Part shown: positions 39,492 through 52,796 of the stretch, one piece after another
Numbering within the stretch: the first letter of the stretch is position 1
Layout of the letters: the number at the start of each line of letters is the position of its first letter
NCBI RefSeq assembly: GCF_964275005.1
Contig: NC_092692.1
Location: forward strand, 17,261,506-17,325,505
Reading direction: 5' to 3'
DNA length: 64,000 nt
Source of the DNA: Diadema setosum
Lineage: Eukaryota > Echinodermata > Echinoidea > Diadematoida > Diadematidae
Position numbers and translations under genes: made by a program
The notes under the pieces: generated by a model
What the model saw: the letters and a program-made list of their open reading frames with translations, nothing else
What the model was told of the DNA's origin: nothing
Database searches by the model: none

Positions 39492-41214
39492 TGCTGTTTC
39501 ACAAAATCAATCAATGTGAATGAGACAAAAGCACACATACAAAATAAAATTAGCATGGATTGACAAAGCAGTTCACTCGGTTCCAATGATCATGCATCCC
39601 ATGCATGGGGGTGTGGTTCTAAATTCTGTCAGTAATAGACACTTGGAAATGCCAATGACGAAAAGATCAGTGAAATCATAAAATCAAAACTGGACTCTCA
39701 TGAGATTATGACTGTTTCAAAGAATGCTATCTTACATGGTGTTCCACAGTGACGACAGGTCACTTAAACATCTTGGTAATATACCGACAGCATTACCTAC
39801 ACTGTATGTGGTAGGTCTATGGCGTCTGTAATAGAAAACAACACTCGCTTGCCTTGAAAATATAAATACATTTTCCTCTGACATGAATAATACTCTACGT
39901 TTATCATTTCAAGAGCAGTTTACTGGTAGAATGTACACCAAAATTACAACCCTTACTATTTACTACCCGGTAACACTAGAAATCTACTAGAAACGTTCTA
40001 CTACTGTGTAGTACTGTAGGCATATTTGAGTGTCCGGCACATAACCATAGTTAACATTTGTGTATACCGGTATTTTATTCATATTACATTACTGAAATTC
40101 TATGAAATCTTGCTCACATGTGGAAAAAATGCTGAAGATTCAAATGGAACAACTACCAAGTTCAGTGATCAATACCAAAAATTTGTAGCTATCATTTTCA
40201 AATGTGAACGATGTCATTTAGTTACACTCAAAGGAAGGAGCCTGCTGCACCTCGTCACCCCGCGCCCCATACACAAAGCAAAAACTGAGACATGCACAGG
40301 GGCGGGGGACCATGGTGATAGGGCCTAGACCTACTTCAAACACTTATTCCTACCACTTCGGGCCCCCCATGGCACTAGGGAAAAAAAAAATGAAAACTTG
40401 TGCGAGTGTGGCGAGGCCTTTCCACTTTTGCCCCGAAGACTTTTTTTTTTTTTTTTTTTTGCTTGTTAGCTATGATTATGAAACCCAGAAGTGGCACAGC
40501 TGAATAAGTAGATCTATAAAAAAAAAAAAAAGTGCCCCCCCCCCCCCCCCCACTTTTGAAAACAGCGTGGCACACCAGCCATGTTTGATACATAAAATTT
40601 TACCGCTTATTTTTTTTTTTTTCTTCAATCTTTTCTGGTGTGTGCGCCCTTGCTGGCAACCCCTCTTTTGCCTCCTCCAAAAGTCCAATTCATTCACTCA
40701 TACGAAAAAGGATAGGACTGTGCTGTAAAAGCCTAAATTTAGCCCCCTAAACAATGCTAAATCCAGCCCAGGATTGCCTGTAATGTATGGCTGTCAATTT
40801 ACTTAGTAGAAGCACTTTCCGAAAACACACCACTCGAGCCAACCAACTTTCGATGATAGGCCATGCCACGGACTATCGACCAGCAGCATGGCATTATACA
40901 CACACATTCCCCACTGCACTACCCCTAGTCACTACCATTGTCATTACCCGTCGTAAAATGTATACTAGCTAGACCAGTGCACTGGTAGACCCTACGCTGA
41001 AAACATCGAAGTCCGTGTCCTCCTTCATATCACAAGTTCATGACACACAATACAACCGAAAAGTTATATAATTCCCAAAAAATATGGCAAAGCCCGCACA
41101 CCATCATGTTCTTCATAGTTTTAAGATCATGTTCGTGTAGTTTAAAGGGCACTATCTGCACGGATTGACTAGATATTTGAGGATTTTGTAGCGTTTTTGG
41201 TTCCTCTCGTCTAC

Positions 41215-41241
41215 CTACGTGATAATTTCTGTTGTAAAAAG
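41215..41241 (-). promoter_or_regulatory. RPS2: Candidate non-coding first exon of RPS2 with a TOP-like start
   Basis: On the minus strand a C followed by five T residues (CTTTTTACAACAG) begins a short stretch that ends CACGTAG before a donor-like GTAGAC. Ribosomal protein mRNAs start with such 5' terminal oligopyrimidine tracts, and a spliced leader exon is expected because an acceptor sits just before the ATG. This is only a pattern match; other sites in the gap may be the real start. Confidence 0.2.
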
Positions 41242-41312
41242 AACGATACATGTACTCCAGAGGGCGCTCTTTCACTCATTTGATATCGCGCAATGCAGAG
41301 CACTACTTCTGA

Positions 41313-41640
41313 AATATAGTGAAAGAACATATTCTAAGAGGAATTCAATGTTTATTTCATGAAGATCGGTTTTGAAATGGCTGAGATATAGAAACATAGA
41401 GGTCCTTTGTTGGGACCACTCTCTTCGTTTTACTTTTACTGTAAATACTTCTCTCCCCCTCCCTCTCTCTCTCCCTCTTTCTCTTTATTTGATATCTCAG
41501 CCATTTATAAACATGATTTTCATCAAACCTATTTATTCCTCTTCGAATTATCTAGACCCCTGTGCTCCCCAATATTCATGTATTTTATGGTTTCTAATTA
41601 TGACTCCCAAAAAGTCAAGGCCTGAATCCCCACAGAACCG
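41313..41640. mobile_element. Palindromic MITE, TTAAAGGG-ended family, copy D, ends eroded
   Basis: The inner pair ggttttgaaatggctgagat and gatatctcagccatttataa is clear, as are gatgaaaat-type spacers and ctgaatccccacagaacc near the right. The outer ends are lost in homopolymers. A CT-rich tract fills the centre. Confidence 0.65.
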
Positions 41641-42374
41641 GCGGAACGGGGGGGGGGGAGCCCCCCCCCCCCACATACACACACACGTGTACACACTTTT
41701 TGCACCATACATAGGAATAAATAGGGTATAACTTTGCCTCCCCCCCCCCACCGGCCCCCATTTTTTTTTTGCGCCATAGGACCAGTCCTACATAGGAATA
41801 GGCCTACAGGGTGTCGCTTTGCCCCCCCCCCCCCACCCACACACTTTTTTGTTTTTTGTTTTTTTTTTACCCCGGAAGTGGCACTAGAAATATGAAACCT
41901 TGAAGTGTGAGTGCATTATTTAGTGCCTTTATTTTTTCAGCGTTTCCCCTACTCCCCCCCCCCCCCTTTTTTTTTTTTTTTTTTTTTTCTTGTCAGCTTA
42001 AAACCCCGGAAGTGGCACACAAGTTGCGCTGAAGGCCTTTTTTTTTCTTTTTCCTTTTCTTTTTGTTAGCTGCTGAAACCGGGAAGTGCCCCCCCCCCCT
42101 TGATAACTTGGCACCGGCCATGCCCCATCTTAACCAAAACTGTATCATAAAGGCTTTATAAATCTGTATAAGTGTATCTTCAGCTTGATGTAAATAGAAA
42201 ACAAATGGTATGACCATAGCTATGACTACCGCCACACGCACACAATAGGCCTACGGGGCCGGCGGAACCACTTTTTTCTTTCTTTCTTTCTTTTTTTTTT
42301 TTTTTTTTTTTTTTGCACAATTAGTAGGGCCTACATTTTGGGCCATCGACTTTTGGGCCACCACTTTGGGCCCC

Positions 42375-42407
<33 letters not shown>

Positions 42408-42779
42408 TTTTTTTCACCCCGGAAGTGGCACCAGAAAAAACAAAACAAAAACATATGGAAATGGTGTGGGTTTTTTCTAACTTTCAATGTTGCGCTTAAG
42501 ACCTTTTCTCTTTTTTTTTTTCAAGTGCATGGTGTAATCTCTTTGATGCACAACAAAGAGATTTTATAGGGTGGTGTAATATTATTATGCCTTTGATGCA
42601 CACACGTACATACGCACACACGAGCATAAACATGTATACGTTATTCGAGCAGATATAATCACGTCTTCAAACATTATGGCACTCCAAAAAAAAAAAAAAA
42701 AAATGCTTTGTTTGGTTTGGCTTGCCAAATCGCTGTGTGTCATTTTGTGACGATGACAAGTGATGATGATGATCATATA

Positions 42780-42979
42780 CATGTGGCGGATCCAGGAGGG
42801 GGCGCGCCGAGAGGGCGCCCCCTTTTATTTTTTGTTAAAACAAAATAAATCAAAAAGAAAAAAAGGGGGCGTGTGCCCCACCCATAGAGCTGTTATACAG
42901 CTCTATGGCCCCACCCCCCCCCCACCCCTTTAATTTTGTAAAGGCACCCCTCTTTACGAAATTCCTGGATCCGCCCCTG
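42780..42979. mobile_element. MITE, CAGTGGCGGATCCAG ends, copy 2
   Basis: The left end catgtggcggatccaggagg and the right end, reversed, caggggcggatccaggaatt match the copy at 21910-22080 in both arms and in the A-rich body. The centre has the extra palindrome agagctgttatacagctct. Confidence 0.85.
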
Positions 42980-42986
42980 CATTCAA

Positions 42987-43114
42987 TGATGATGATGATG
43001 ATGATAGGCCTAATGATAATGATGATGACAATGATGATCATGATGATGATGATCGATGATGATGATAATGATGATGATGATAATGATGATGATGATGACA
43101 ATGATGATGATGAC
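42987..43114 (+). repeat. (GAT)n microsatellite upstream of EMRE
   Basis: GAT/AAT triplets with scattered interruptions. The resulting poly-Met and poly-Asp frames on the plus strand are not genes. Confidence 0.9.
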
Positions 43115-43359
43115 ATGTTCTCGAGCTATTGTTTTCGCGATTTAAAACCGCGGCCAACAGCGCGATCCACGAAATTCACGAAAAAAAGATCCTTGAGGAT
43201 CTTTGCGCAATATACGGCCTTACGGACATGTATGTTCACGGTTTCCTTCATTATCTGTGTGAAAACAGTACCCACACTGTACATGTACCTTGTACATGTA
43301 CGCTACGGTAGTACTACTAGTAATAGAGTGTGTCAGCGAGAGAGCGGATCGAAGAAACA

Positions 43360-43431
43360 ATGGCTGCGATTGGAAGGAGCGTATTTTCACTGATGAGGCA
43401 CTCAGCGGGCCTATGTAATACAAGCCAAAGG
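43360..43431 (+). CDS. SMDT1: EMRE coding exon 1 (targeting peptide)
   Basis: 72 nt, 24 codons from ATG in a good context (gaagaaacaATGG) to donor AGG|GTATGT, phase 0. Confidence 0.88.
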
Positions 43432-45606
43432 GTATGTTGATTTCATGAGATGGGCTGTCATGGTTCTCCCAGGAAAAAACCTGGTCCAATTTGATTTGGC
43501 ATTACTTTTTGTGTAAAAGAAAACATACAGCAGCAGTTGTATGGGTGTGTAGCTATCAATCAACACAGTCCCGTATACTGTGTTTAGTGTTAGTTATTGC
43601 AAAGCGTACCTCTCAACCTTGTTTCGAATATAATAATAATAATAATAATAATAATAGTGAGACTCTTATAAAGCGCACATTTCTACCTAAAAAAGATACT
43701 CAAGGCGCTATAGAACAGAGTACATATTGTGTCACGTTACAACAGTATCACAGAAACTAAGACAATAAACAATATATGATGTAAATTAATTACAAAAGTG
43801 TAGGTCTTTAATACTTTATATAACTTTGGCCTACATATTGACCCTGTCTACTTGATGTACATCTAGACAACCTATATAGATTATTTGTAACAGTACATGC
43901 GTGGTAAATGTTGTGTTTGTTTTTGTTTGTTTTTTTCAGGTAGAGTTCTACAGTAACGTTACATGTACTGGTATGAGTAGTATAAAGGGTACCACCTGTC
44001 GGCAGGGTACCTTGACATCGGCACCCCGCGTATCATGGCTGTTTGCGTATAGAACGAAAAGGTACGCGCGGGATTAAGTGTCATTAGCTATGAAAACAAT
44101 AAAAACGAAGAAACGAAAATCAAACTCACAAACAAACTAACAAACCAAACTAAACACGTTTCAGTCACACATCCGCTCAGTAACGAAGCATGGCTGTGAA
44201 ATTCACGTGTATTACCTATGGACGGAGGGGGTGCCGATCGCTAGGTACCCTTTTAAGCTGCGCGAAGAAAACGGATTGCATGCACTAAAATTGCGCTATT
44301 TTAAAACGGAGATTCATAATCAATGAGACGGTCACGACATTCAAAACTGCAGTATTTATGGCATATTTGAGGTAAGAATTAGGCGAATTTGTTTTATATT
44401 TTTGGAATAAAGCTACAGATCCTTAGGTTGACGATAGGTGGTACCCTCAATCATACTAGTAGTACTAGTAGTAGCACGGACAGCGGCTAGTAGTCGGTAA
44501 AGTAGTTTACACTCGAGTCTAACCATATACTAACGTTAGATCTATGTCTACACACGCAGTAGTTTGGCAAGGAAAGACGAAATCGGCTTGCGATAATTTT
44601 AGTTCCTAGAATCTAGACATTTTTCTAATTCACAAAATTGGAAAAATACATCAAAAGTGTGATTCAGACGATGCAGTGTCAGTTTGTTTGTTTGTTCACT
44701 TCCATCTGAGAAGATGGCTGGCTGGATGGCCCATATTGAGCTACGTTAAGCTGGTCTTCCGTGGGGTCCAGTTGGATGTGAGGTGGGACGACTTCACCGG
44801 GTTAAACACCCTGCTCTTTGCGATGAATGAATGAAGCGGGATCTTTTATGTGCATGAGTTGTTACTCTCTCATACACGGGACCTCCATTTTATATCCTAT
44901 CCGGGCTGAGGGACGGAGTGTTTTGCCTCTTGCTTGCAGCTAGAGGGGACAGTATGCTTACACACAACATTGCTCAGTCCAGACTCGGGTTCGAACCCGG
45001 GCACTTAGGATAGTTAGGCAGACGCGCTACCGACTGAGCCAAACTCACCAGTGAACAGGTGAAATTTGACTAGGCTGTGTAGATTTAGAATCTAGGCCTG
45101 CATTTAACCATTTTGAGGAAAATTGAACAATTCGTTCAAAATGGTTTATATTTTCAAAGTTTTGCTGGAATTCAAATGCTGTCATTGCTGGATAAGGAGA
45201 ATAAAACAGCAGATCTACATGATGTCACAGTAAGGGAAGGATCCATAAAAAAAAAAAAAGAAGAAAGACAGGTCGAAACCAAGAATTCCACAAAATTTCA
45301 TTTAAAAAAAAAAATGAAAAGCGCACATTCCCCCGCTGCCCTCGAGTTGACTTGTCACTGACATACAAAAAGGGTAATTTGAATAATGAAATAGTATTTT
45401 CCCCCAACCACAATGTGAAGGAGGTTTATAGTCATGAGCTATTCCTTTATTCTATAAAATCCTAGGCATCCGCGGGCATCACCCTGGACCTTGGGTACAT
45501 GTTGCAATTGCATCATGGGCTTGAAAAAAAATAAAAATTTATAGAGAGATTTTTATATTTTTATACATGTGTGCCAGTTTTTGCAGTACATTGCACTTTT
45601 TTTTCT

Positions 45607-45641
<35 letters not shown>

Positions 45642-46233
45642 ACAGCTGTAGATGTCAACTTTTTGGTACTTTACCACAAATGAAAGCAGATCTGCAAGTG
45701 GCACAAAATGTTGTACATGTATCTGGATATCCATGAGCTGTGTTGTAAATTATGCACATGTATATCAGTGACTATGAAATATCAGCCACTTCCAGCAGTA
45801 CAGTAGAGTATGATGCTGTCATAGGTACAACATTCTCTATTTTGTGGTTTTACACATGAAAAGTCTTGGGCTTTATGAACAATGCTGTGGCATGACTGAG
45901 CATTTGAAACTGCTTTTAGTCTGGGTACATGTGTGTAGTTGGATGCACAACTTCTGCCACCAGAAGGAGCTACATGTGTATGCTATTATTGTTGTGTATT
46001 TCTTTCTTACTTTATTTTTAATGATTATGTAGGTGTGCTTTCAGCAGTTTGTCAGGCACAAATGCATCACAGAGACGGGGGGAGTCCTCCCTTCACCATC
46101 CACTGTTAGGTTTGGGCTACCAAAGGTCATCACGGTGATATTTCCATTCCTGTACATCGGTGCGACGATCAGCAAAGAGGGAGCAGCGTTTCTAGAAGAG
46201 TATGACATCTTTGTTCCCGAGGATGACGACTAG
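43360..46233 (+). CDS. SMDT1: Essential MCU regulator, mitochondrial (EMRE), complete two-exon gene
   Basis: Exon 1 (43360-43431) encodes MAAIGRSVFSLMRHSAGLCN and TSQR, an Arg-rich mitochondrial targeting peptide without acidic residues. Exon 2 (46033-46233) encodes the mature protein: GGVLPSPSTVRFGLPKV, a single membrane helix around VITVIFPFLYIGATIS, then KEGAAFLEEYDIFVPEDDD and stop. This matches human EMRE in the helix (IPFLYVGTLISK) and in the acidic tail (LLEEHDIFVPEDDDD), and keeps the GxxxS pair (GATIS) in the helix. EMRE lies in the inner mitochondrial membrane and links the MCU pore to the MICU calcium sensors; it is a metazoan subunit. The predicted length is 90 aa, or 86 with the alternative acceptor (human 107). 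The intron of 2.6 kb carries a SINE and a MITE. Confidence 0.95.
43983..44260. mobile_element. Possible TIR element, AAAGGGTACC ends
   Basis: The left part ataaagggtaccacctg with ggcaccccgcg faces ggggtgccgatcgctaggta and ccctttta at the right. The inverted match is interrupted, so the ends are approximate. Confidence 0.5.
44690..45055 (-). mobile_element. tRNA-derived SINE, copy 1
   Basis: Read on the minus strand the head is tRNA-like: GTTTGGCTCAGTCGGTAGCG holds box A and CGGGTTCGAACCCGAG holds box B, the usual internal Pol III promoter. The body contains aaagatcccgcttcattcat and gcaaagagcagggtg, and the tail is (CAAA)n at 44685-44700. A second copy is at 63255-63620. The two share head and body in the same order. 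It resembles the tRNA-headed SINEs of marine deuterostomes; the exact family is not assigned. Confidence 0.88.
46033..46233 (+). CDS. SMDT1: EMRE coding exon 2 (transmembrane and acidic tail)
   Basis: 201 nt in phase 0, ending TAG. The acceptor gattatgtag gives VCFQQFVRHK; a second acceptor tgctttcag 12 nt later gives QFVRHK, and a third AG lies 3 nt beyond that. All keep the frame. Confidence 0.93.
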   Translation: MCFQQFVRHKCITETGGVLPSPSTVRFGLPKVITVIFPFLYIGATISKEGAAFLEEYDIFVPEDDD

Positions 46234-46628
46234 ATGACTTCATTTGTGCTGATACTCTGCAAGCCTTGGCACGTAGGTAAGATAATACCTGTGTAGAATC
46301 ATTGATTGGCTAGATTAAGTGCTATATCTTAGCACTGTATGTATTTGTGTACGTTGTATCTATATGAAATTGATCAATGGTGAAAATGTTGGGGTAAATG
46401 CAACTTGTTAGATTAATATTTGCAGTCAAGCATGGTAAGAGCTATTAGCTTTCAATATGTTTGAATATATTAACAGTGTGTCAGCTTAGAGGCAGGCATC
46501 AGTCTTATAGTCCAATTAAAAATCTGAGAACAATTTTAGGTTTTTTTTTTTTTATTTGTTGTTTAATTTGTCTTACAGATGCTAGATTTCTTATAAAGAA
46601 GCATTACATATTTTGTTTCTCTATGTAG
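46234..46628 (+). other. SMDT1: EMRE 3' UTR start with a possible spliced 3' UTR
   Basis: Forty-three nt after the stop a consensus donor (acgtag|gtaaga at 46276/46277) appears. An acceptor-like ctatgtag at 46628 precedes moderately GC-rich sequence (46629-46770). If used, the 3' UTR contains an intron of about 350 nt, placed close enough to the stop to be expected to escape nonsense-mediated decay. This is inference from splice signals. Confidence 0.35.
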
Positions 46629-49103
46629 TGTGTCCTGCAAAGGATGGAGAAAGATCACTCAGCTGCACGGATGACACATCGTTGGATGTACATCACTGTC
46701 AAAACATCACTGTTTGCAGTGATTTGGTGGAGAGACACGGAATCTTGGACCATCTTGCAGGAGAATAGGCTGGGAATTGTCTTGTGAATATTTTAGAATA
46801 TTTATCACAAATTATGCATTGTATTACAGACCTTGGTACTATCTTAACTATCCTCTTCCCAGTAGATTCAATTCATACGTTCGACTGCACTAGAGAGGGT
46901 TTAATGAGTAAAAATATCTAGCTGTGAGTTTATTTTTGTGTGTGACAAAAGGCTAATTACCCAGGTATATTGTATTAAATCATACATATTCATAGTTGGT
47001 TGATGACACTTTACTTACAAATGAAATAGCTGCATTTATGATTCATGTAAGTATTATAATCTACTTCAATCACAATTTAGTTAGTTCCCGTGGGCTTAAA
47101 CTCATATTAAAAAAAATTTTAAAAATGGGATTACCAAGGAAAATCATAATGTTTTGGGCTAATGTTTTGCATATCGATTATAGTGTTACATGTATGAAAC
47201 TTACTGTGCAGTATGCCAGTGGTGATCTTCAACAAACATCTGTATTAAAGTACTTGGGCTGGGGGTATGGATGGTGTCTTTATATAGGCAGCATATACAT
47301 GTATTCAAAATGTGACAAAAATCATCTTGTTGTAATAATATGAAAGAGTAGCTTTGATTTTGACCTTTGTTGTTGGCCAGTGCAGACATATGTCAATGTA
47401 TGCATTTGTCTTCTTGTTTTAATTTGTGTTTGTGTTATAGTGTCTGTCTCTCTTTATGTTTTTGAGTCTACATGTATGTTATTGAGCACAAAGAGCTTGG
47501 TTACTGCATGTTGGTCCTCTCATACTTTGAAATTCTGTGTGAATGATTATGAGATATTGGCTAAAATAAATAGATAGATAGATAAATAAATAAATAAATA
47601 AATAAATAGATAAATAAGTAAATAAATAAATAAGTAAATAAATAAATTGATTAATTAATTAATTAATAATAATTTTTCATGTGGCCAACATTAGAAAGAG
47701 CACCTAGTGATAGCTAATGATGTCAGTGAATGAATGATTTGTTGATACTTCATTCATCTTACTTTCATTTGTTTTTAGAATTGATAGGGAATGAGTTGTC
47801 TTGATTCCTCACAAACTTAAGTTTTAAATATATTTCTTAGATTCTGTCCTTTTTGATCTGTGACATTCTCCTGTTCTTGATGATATTGCTTTCACTATAA
47901 TATTGCAAATGCCACTTGGTACACATAGTATAACAGATTATGCACTGGGTGACTGTAAATTGTGTGTGTTGAGAATAAATAAGAAAAGATTTTACCTGTA
48001 ATTCCATGCACGTAATTCTCCTGTTGTTATTAGCCAAGACCTCCTTGTCTTTTCAGCCCTTCTACGACTTTCCTTGTCATATCTTATTTAGTACTTGTAC
48101 TTAACACTACCATAATCAAGGCAACAAGGTACAAATTATAAATTATCACTATCAAACTATCAAACTAGACATGTATGAACTTGTGGGTGCAGAAGTACAT
48201 GTAGTATGCAGTTTTTATTTGTAGTAACCGATATAAAGTTACACAATTTCTTTCAGATGTGTTTTGTACATACAGTGTATTAGGGAGAGTGATTGAAAAA
48301 AAAAAATGGGAAGCACCTGGCAGTGAAGATGATTAAACTTTAATGTAGGAAGTGTCTTCCATGGAAGGGTGGTACGATGCACTGTACTGTGCATTTTGCT
48401 GGTGACTAATGTGTGTTAGTTCTGAAATGGCGTGTGAGAGGGGGACAAGTACAATAGTATGTGGGGGAATGATGTGACAGAGAGTAGTACCGAATACTAA
48501 GTAATAAGAGCTGTCATGAAGATAGTACATACAGTATTAGGGTTTGGTATGGAGTGCGATGAGTAGCAGCAAGGGATGTGAGAGTGAAAAGGTGGTATTA
48601 CGTAATTATTGTCTTCGATTGGAATTGAGTGGGGGTTTTTTATTTCTGATTAATTAGATAATATAGGTGTGTGTCAGTGTACCGGTATGTATTTTATCTA
48701 CTCATCATTTGTTCACTTATTCTTGTTTGTGTTACATGTATTGCTCAGCCACTGCAGCTTTGTTTTGTCTTCATGGGCTTGCATACATCAGGCCATTGGC
48801 TAGCATACGTTCAAACACATGCAGACAAACACACAAACATGCTTATTCAAAGTAACATTAAAAGAAAAGTGCACAGATAAATTCCTTCCACCAATCTCCT
48901 CTGCTGACACAGACAATAACTTATTACATTACACAAAATAATAGTGGTATTTTAGATTAGTGGTACACCCTATCTATATCTTGCAGAGGGTTCATAAGTC
49001 CGAGCTATTCATGCAGCATAGAGATACTGTATACTAGTATACACTGTACTGAAAAGTACTGAGAATCCGTTTCATTATAATCTGTCATTGTCCTGCAGTC
49101 ATG
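46629..49103. other. Intergenic or UTR sequence between EMRE and the 121-aa gene
   Basis: No gene was recognised. AATAAA signals suited to plus-strand polyadenylation occur in the (AAAT/GATA)n run at 47566-47650. A frame of 115 codons at 46996-47343 starts without ATG and resembles nothing known. Confidence 0.5.
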
Positions 49104-52339
<3,236 letters not shown>

Positions 52340-52632
52340 AATCGCTTTTGTAGCTCAGCGTTTTGAGCATACGATCACGACTGTCATTTTTTGGCGATTA
52401 CCGGTACAGTCGTTACTCGTCACCAAAATCCAAACCGGAAACCTGTACTCCGGGAATGTCCCACTTCACTCGAAACTGAGCAAGAATTTTGTGTTCATTT
52501 CGAGTCTCGTCTGCTCTTCGGGTGTTGTTTCCTATAGTCCATCAGTCTAATCCAAGCAAGGTCTGGACGTCACCGAACATTTCCATCCATCCATTTGACA
52601 CCGAAAATAATTTTTGGTCTCGATCCGTGAAG
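52340..52632. promoter_or_regulatory. Short divergent promoter region between the 121-aa gene and Sans
   Basis: Only 293 bp separate the two start codons, which point away from each other, so both 5' UTRs and promoters must share it unless non-coding exons lie elsewhere. It is CpG-containing single-copy sequence with no TATA box in an obvious position. Shared regulation of the two genes is an inference from spacing. Confidence 0.5.
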
Positions 52633-52796
52633 ATGTCGAATTCCCTGCACGAAGCCGCCAAGGCAGGGCGGCTTGATCCACTCCACGAGGCTACCAAACG
52701 GGAGTGCAACCGAGGTGACGAGACGGGAATGACGCCGACTCTCTGGGCCGCCTACAACGGTCACATCACCGCACTCCGACTCCTCGTGAGCCGTGG
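52633..52796 (+). CDS. USH1G: Sans / USH1G-ANKS4B homologue, first coding exon
   Basis: Fifty-four codons and two bases: MSNSLHEAAKAGRL, then DPLHEATKRECNRGDETGM, then TPTLWAAYNGHITALRLLVS and RG before the donor CGTGG|GTAAGA. Human Sans starts similarly, with YHRAARDGYLELLKEAT and GMTPTLWAAYHGNLESLRL, then IVSRGG; the decapeptide GMTPTLWAAY is identical. Sans and its paralogue ANKS4B are scaffolds with N-terminal ankyrin repeats, a central coiled region and a C-terminal SAM domain, linking myosin VII and harmonin at stereocilia tips or microvilli. This exon holds the first ankyrin repeat and part of the cap. The ATG is the first in this frame; the open frame upstream to 52489 has none and should be 5' UTR. 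Choice between USH1G and ANKS4B cannot be made from this exon. Confidence 0.88.

Larger units (their letters stand above)
40440..42430 (+). repeat. Degenerate array with repeated CCCCGGAAGTGGCAC motif
   Basis: The motif or a close variant occurs at 40481-40497 (cccagaagtggcac), 41870-41884, 42003-42017, 42079-42090 and 42417-42432. The copies sit near long T runs and C runs with ttgttagct or cttgtcagctta beside them. A second repeated phrase, ccata..cataggaata..ctttgccccccc, occurs at 41705-41750 and 41775-41830. The array looks like expanded copies of one low-complexity unit. Confidence 0.6.
39492..43359. other. Gap between divergent RPS2 and EMRE start codons
   Basis: This interval should hold both promoters. 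It is dominated by repeats: poly-T and poly-C runs (40440-40560, 41640-42420), a degenerate repeated unit with CCGGAAGTG motifs, copy D of the TTAAAGGG MITE family, a CAGTGGCGGATCC MITE and a (GAT)n tract. CpG-containing single-copy sequence lies at 41150-41300 and 43120-43350, the best candidates for the two promoters. Confidence 0.55.
43432..46032 (+). other. EMRE intron
   Basis: A GT-AG intron of 2601 nt. It holds an (AAT)n run at 43629-43656, a MITE-like element at 43983-44260, a SINE at 44690-45055 and a T homopolymer at 45598-45640. Confidence 0.85.

Noticed and set aside
42905-43393. 162-codon frame running into the EMRE first exon in another frame
   Set aside because: Made of a MITE end and a GAT repeat; the EMRE ATG at 43360 is in a different frame and has the homologous targeting peptide.
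44950-45055. True tRNA gene on the minus strand
   Set aside because: Box A and box B are good, but no cloverleaf with a full acceptor stem forms, and the same head occurs in a second copy with a long shared body, so it is a SINE.
46996-47343. 115-codon plus-strand frame
   Set aside because: No ATG at its start, no known domain, AT-rich, no splice context.
52489-52632. N-terminal extension of the Sans exon
   Set aside because: No ATG in the extension and no similarity to Sans; the ATG at 52633 aligns with the family start.
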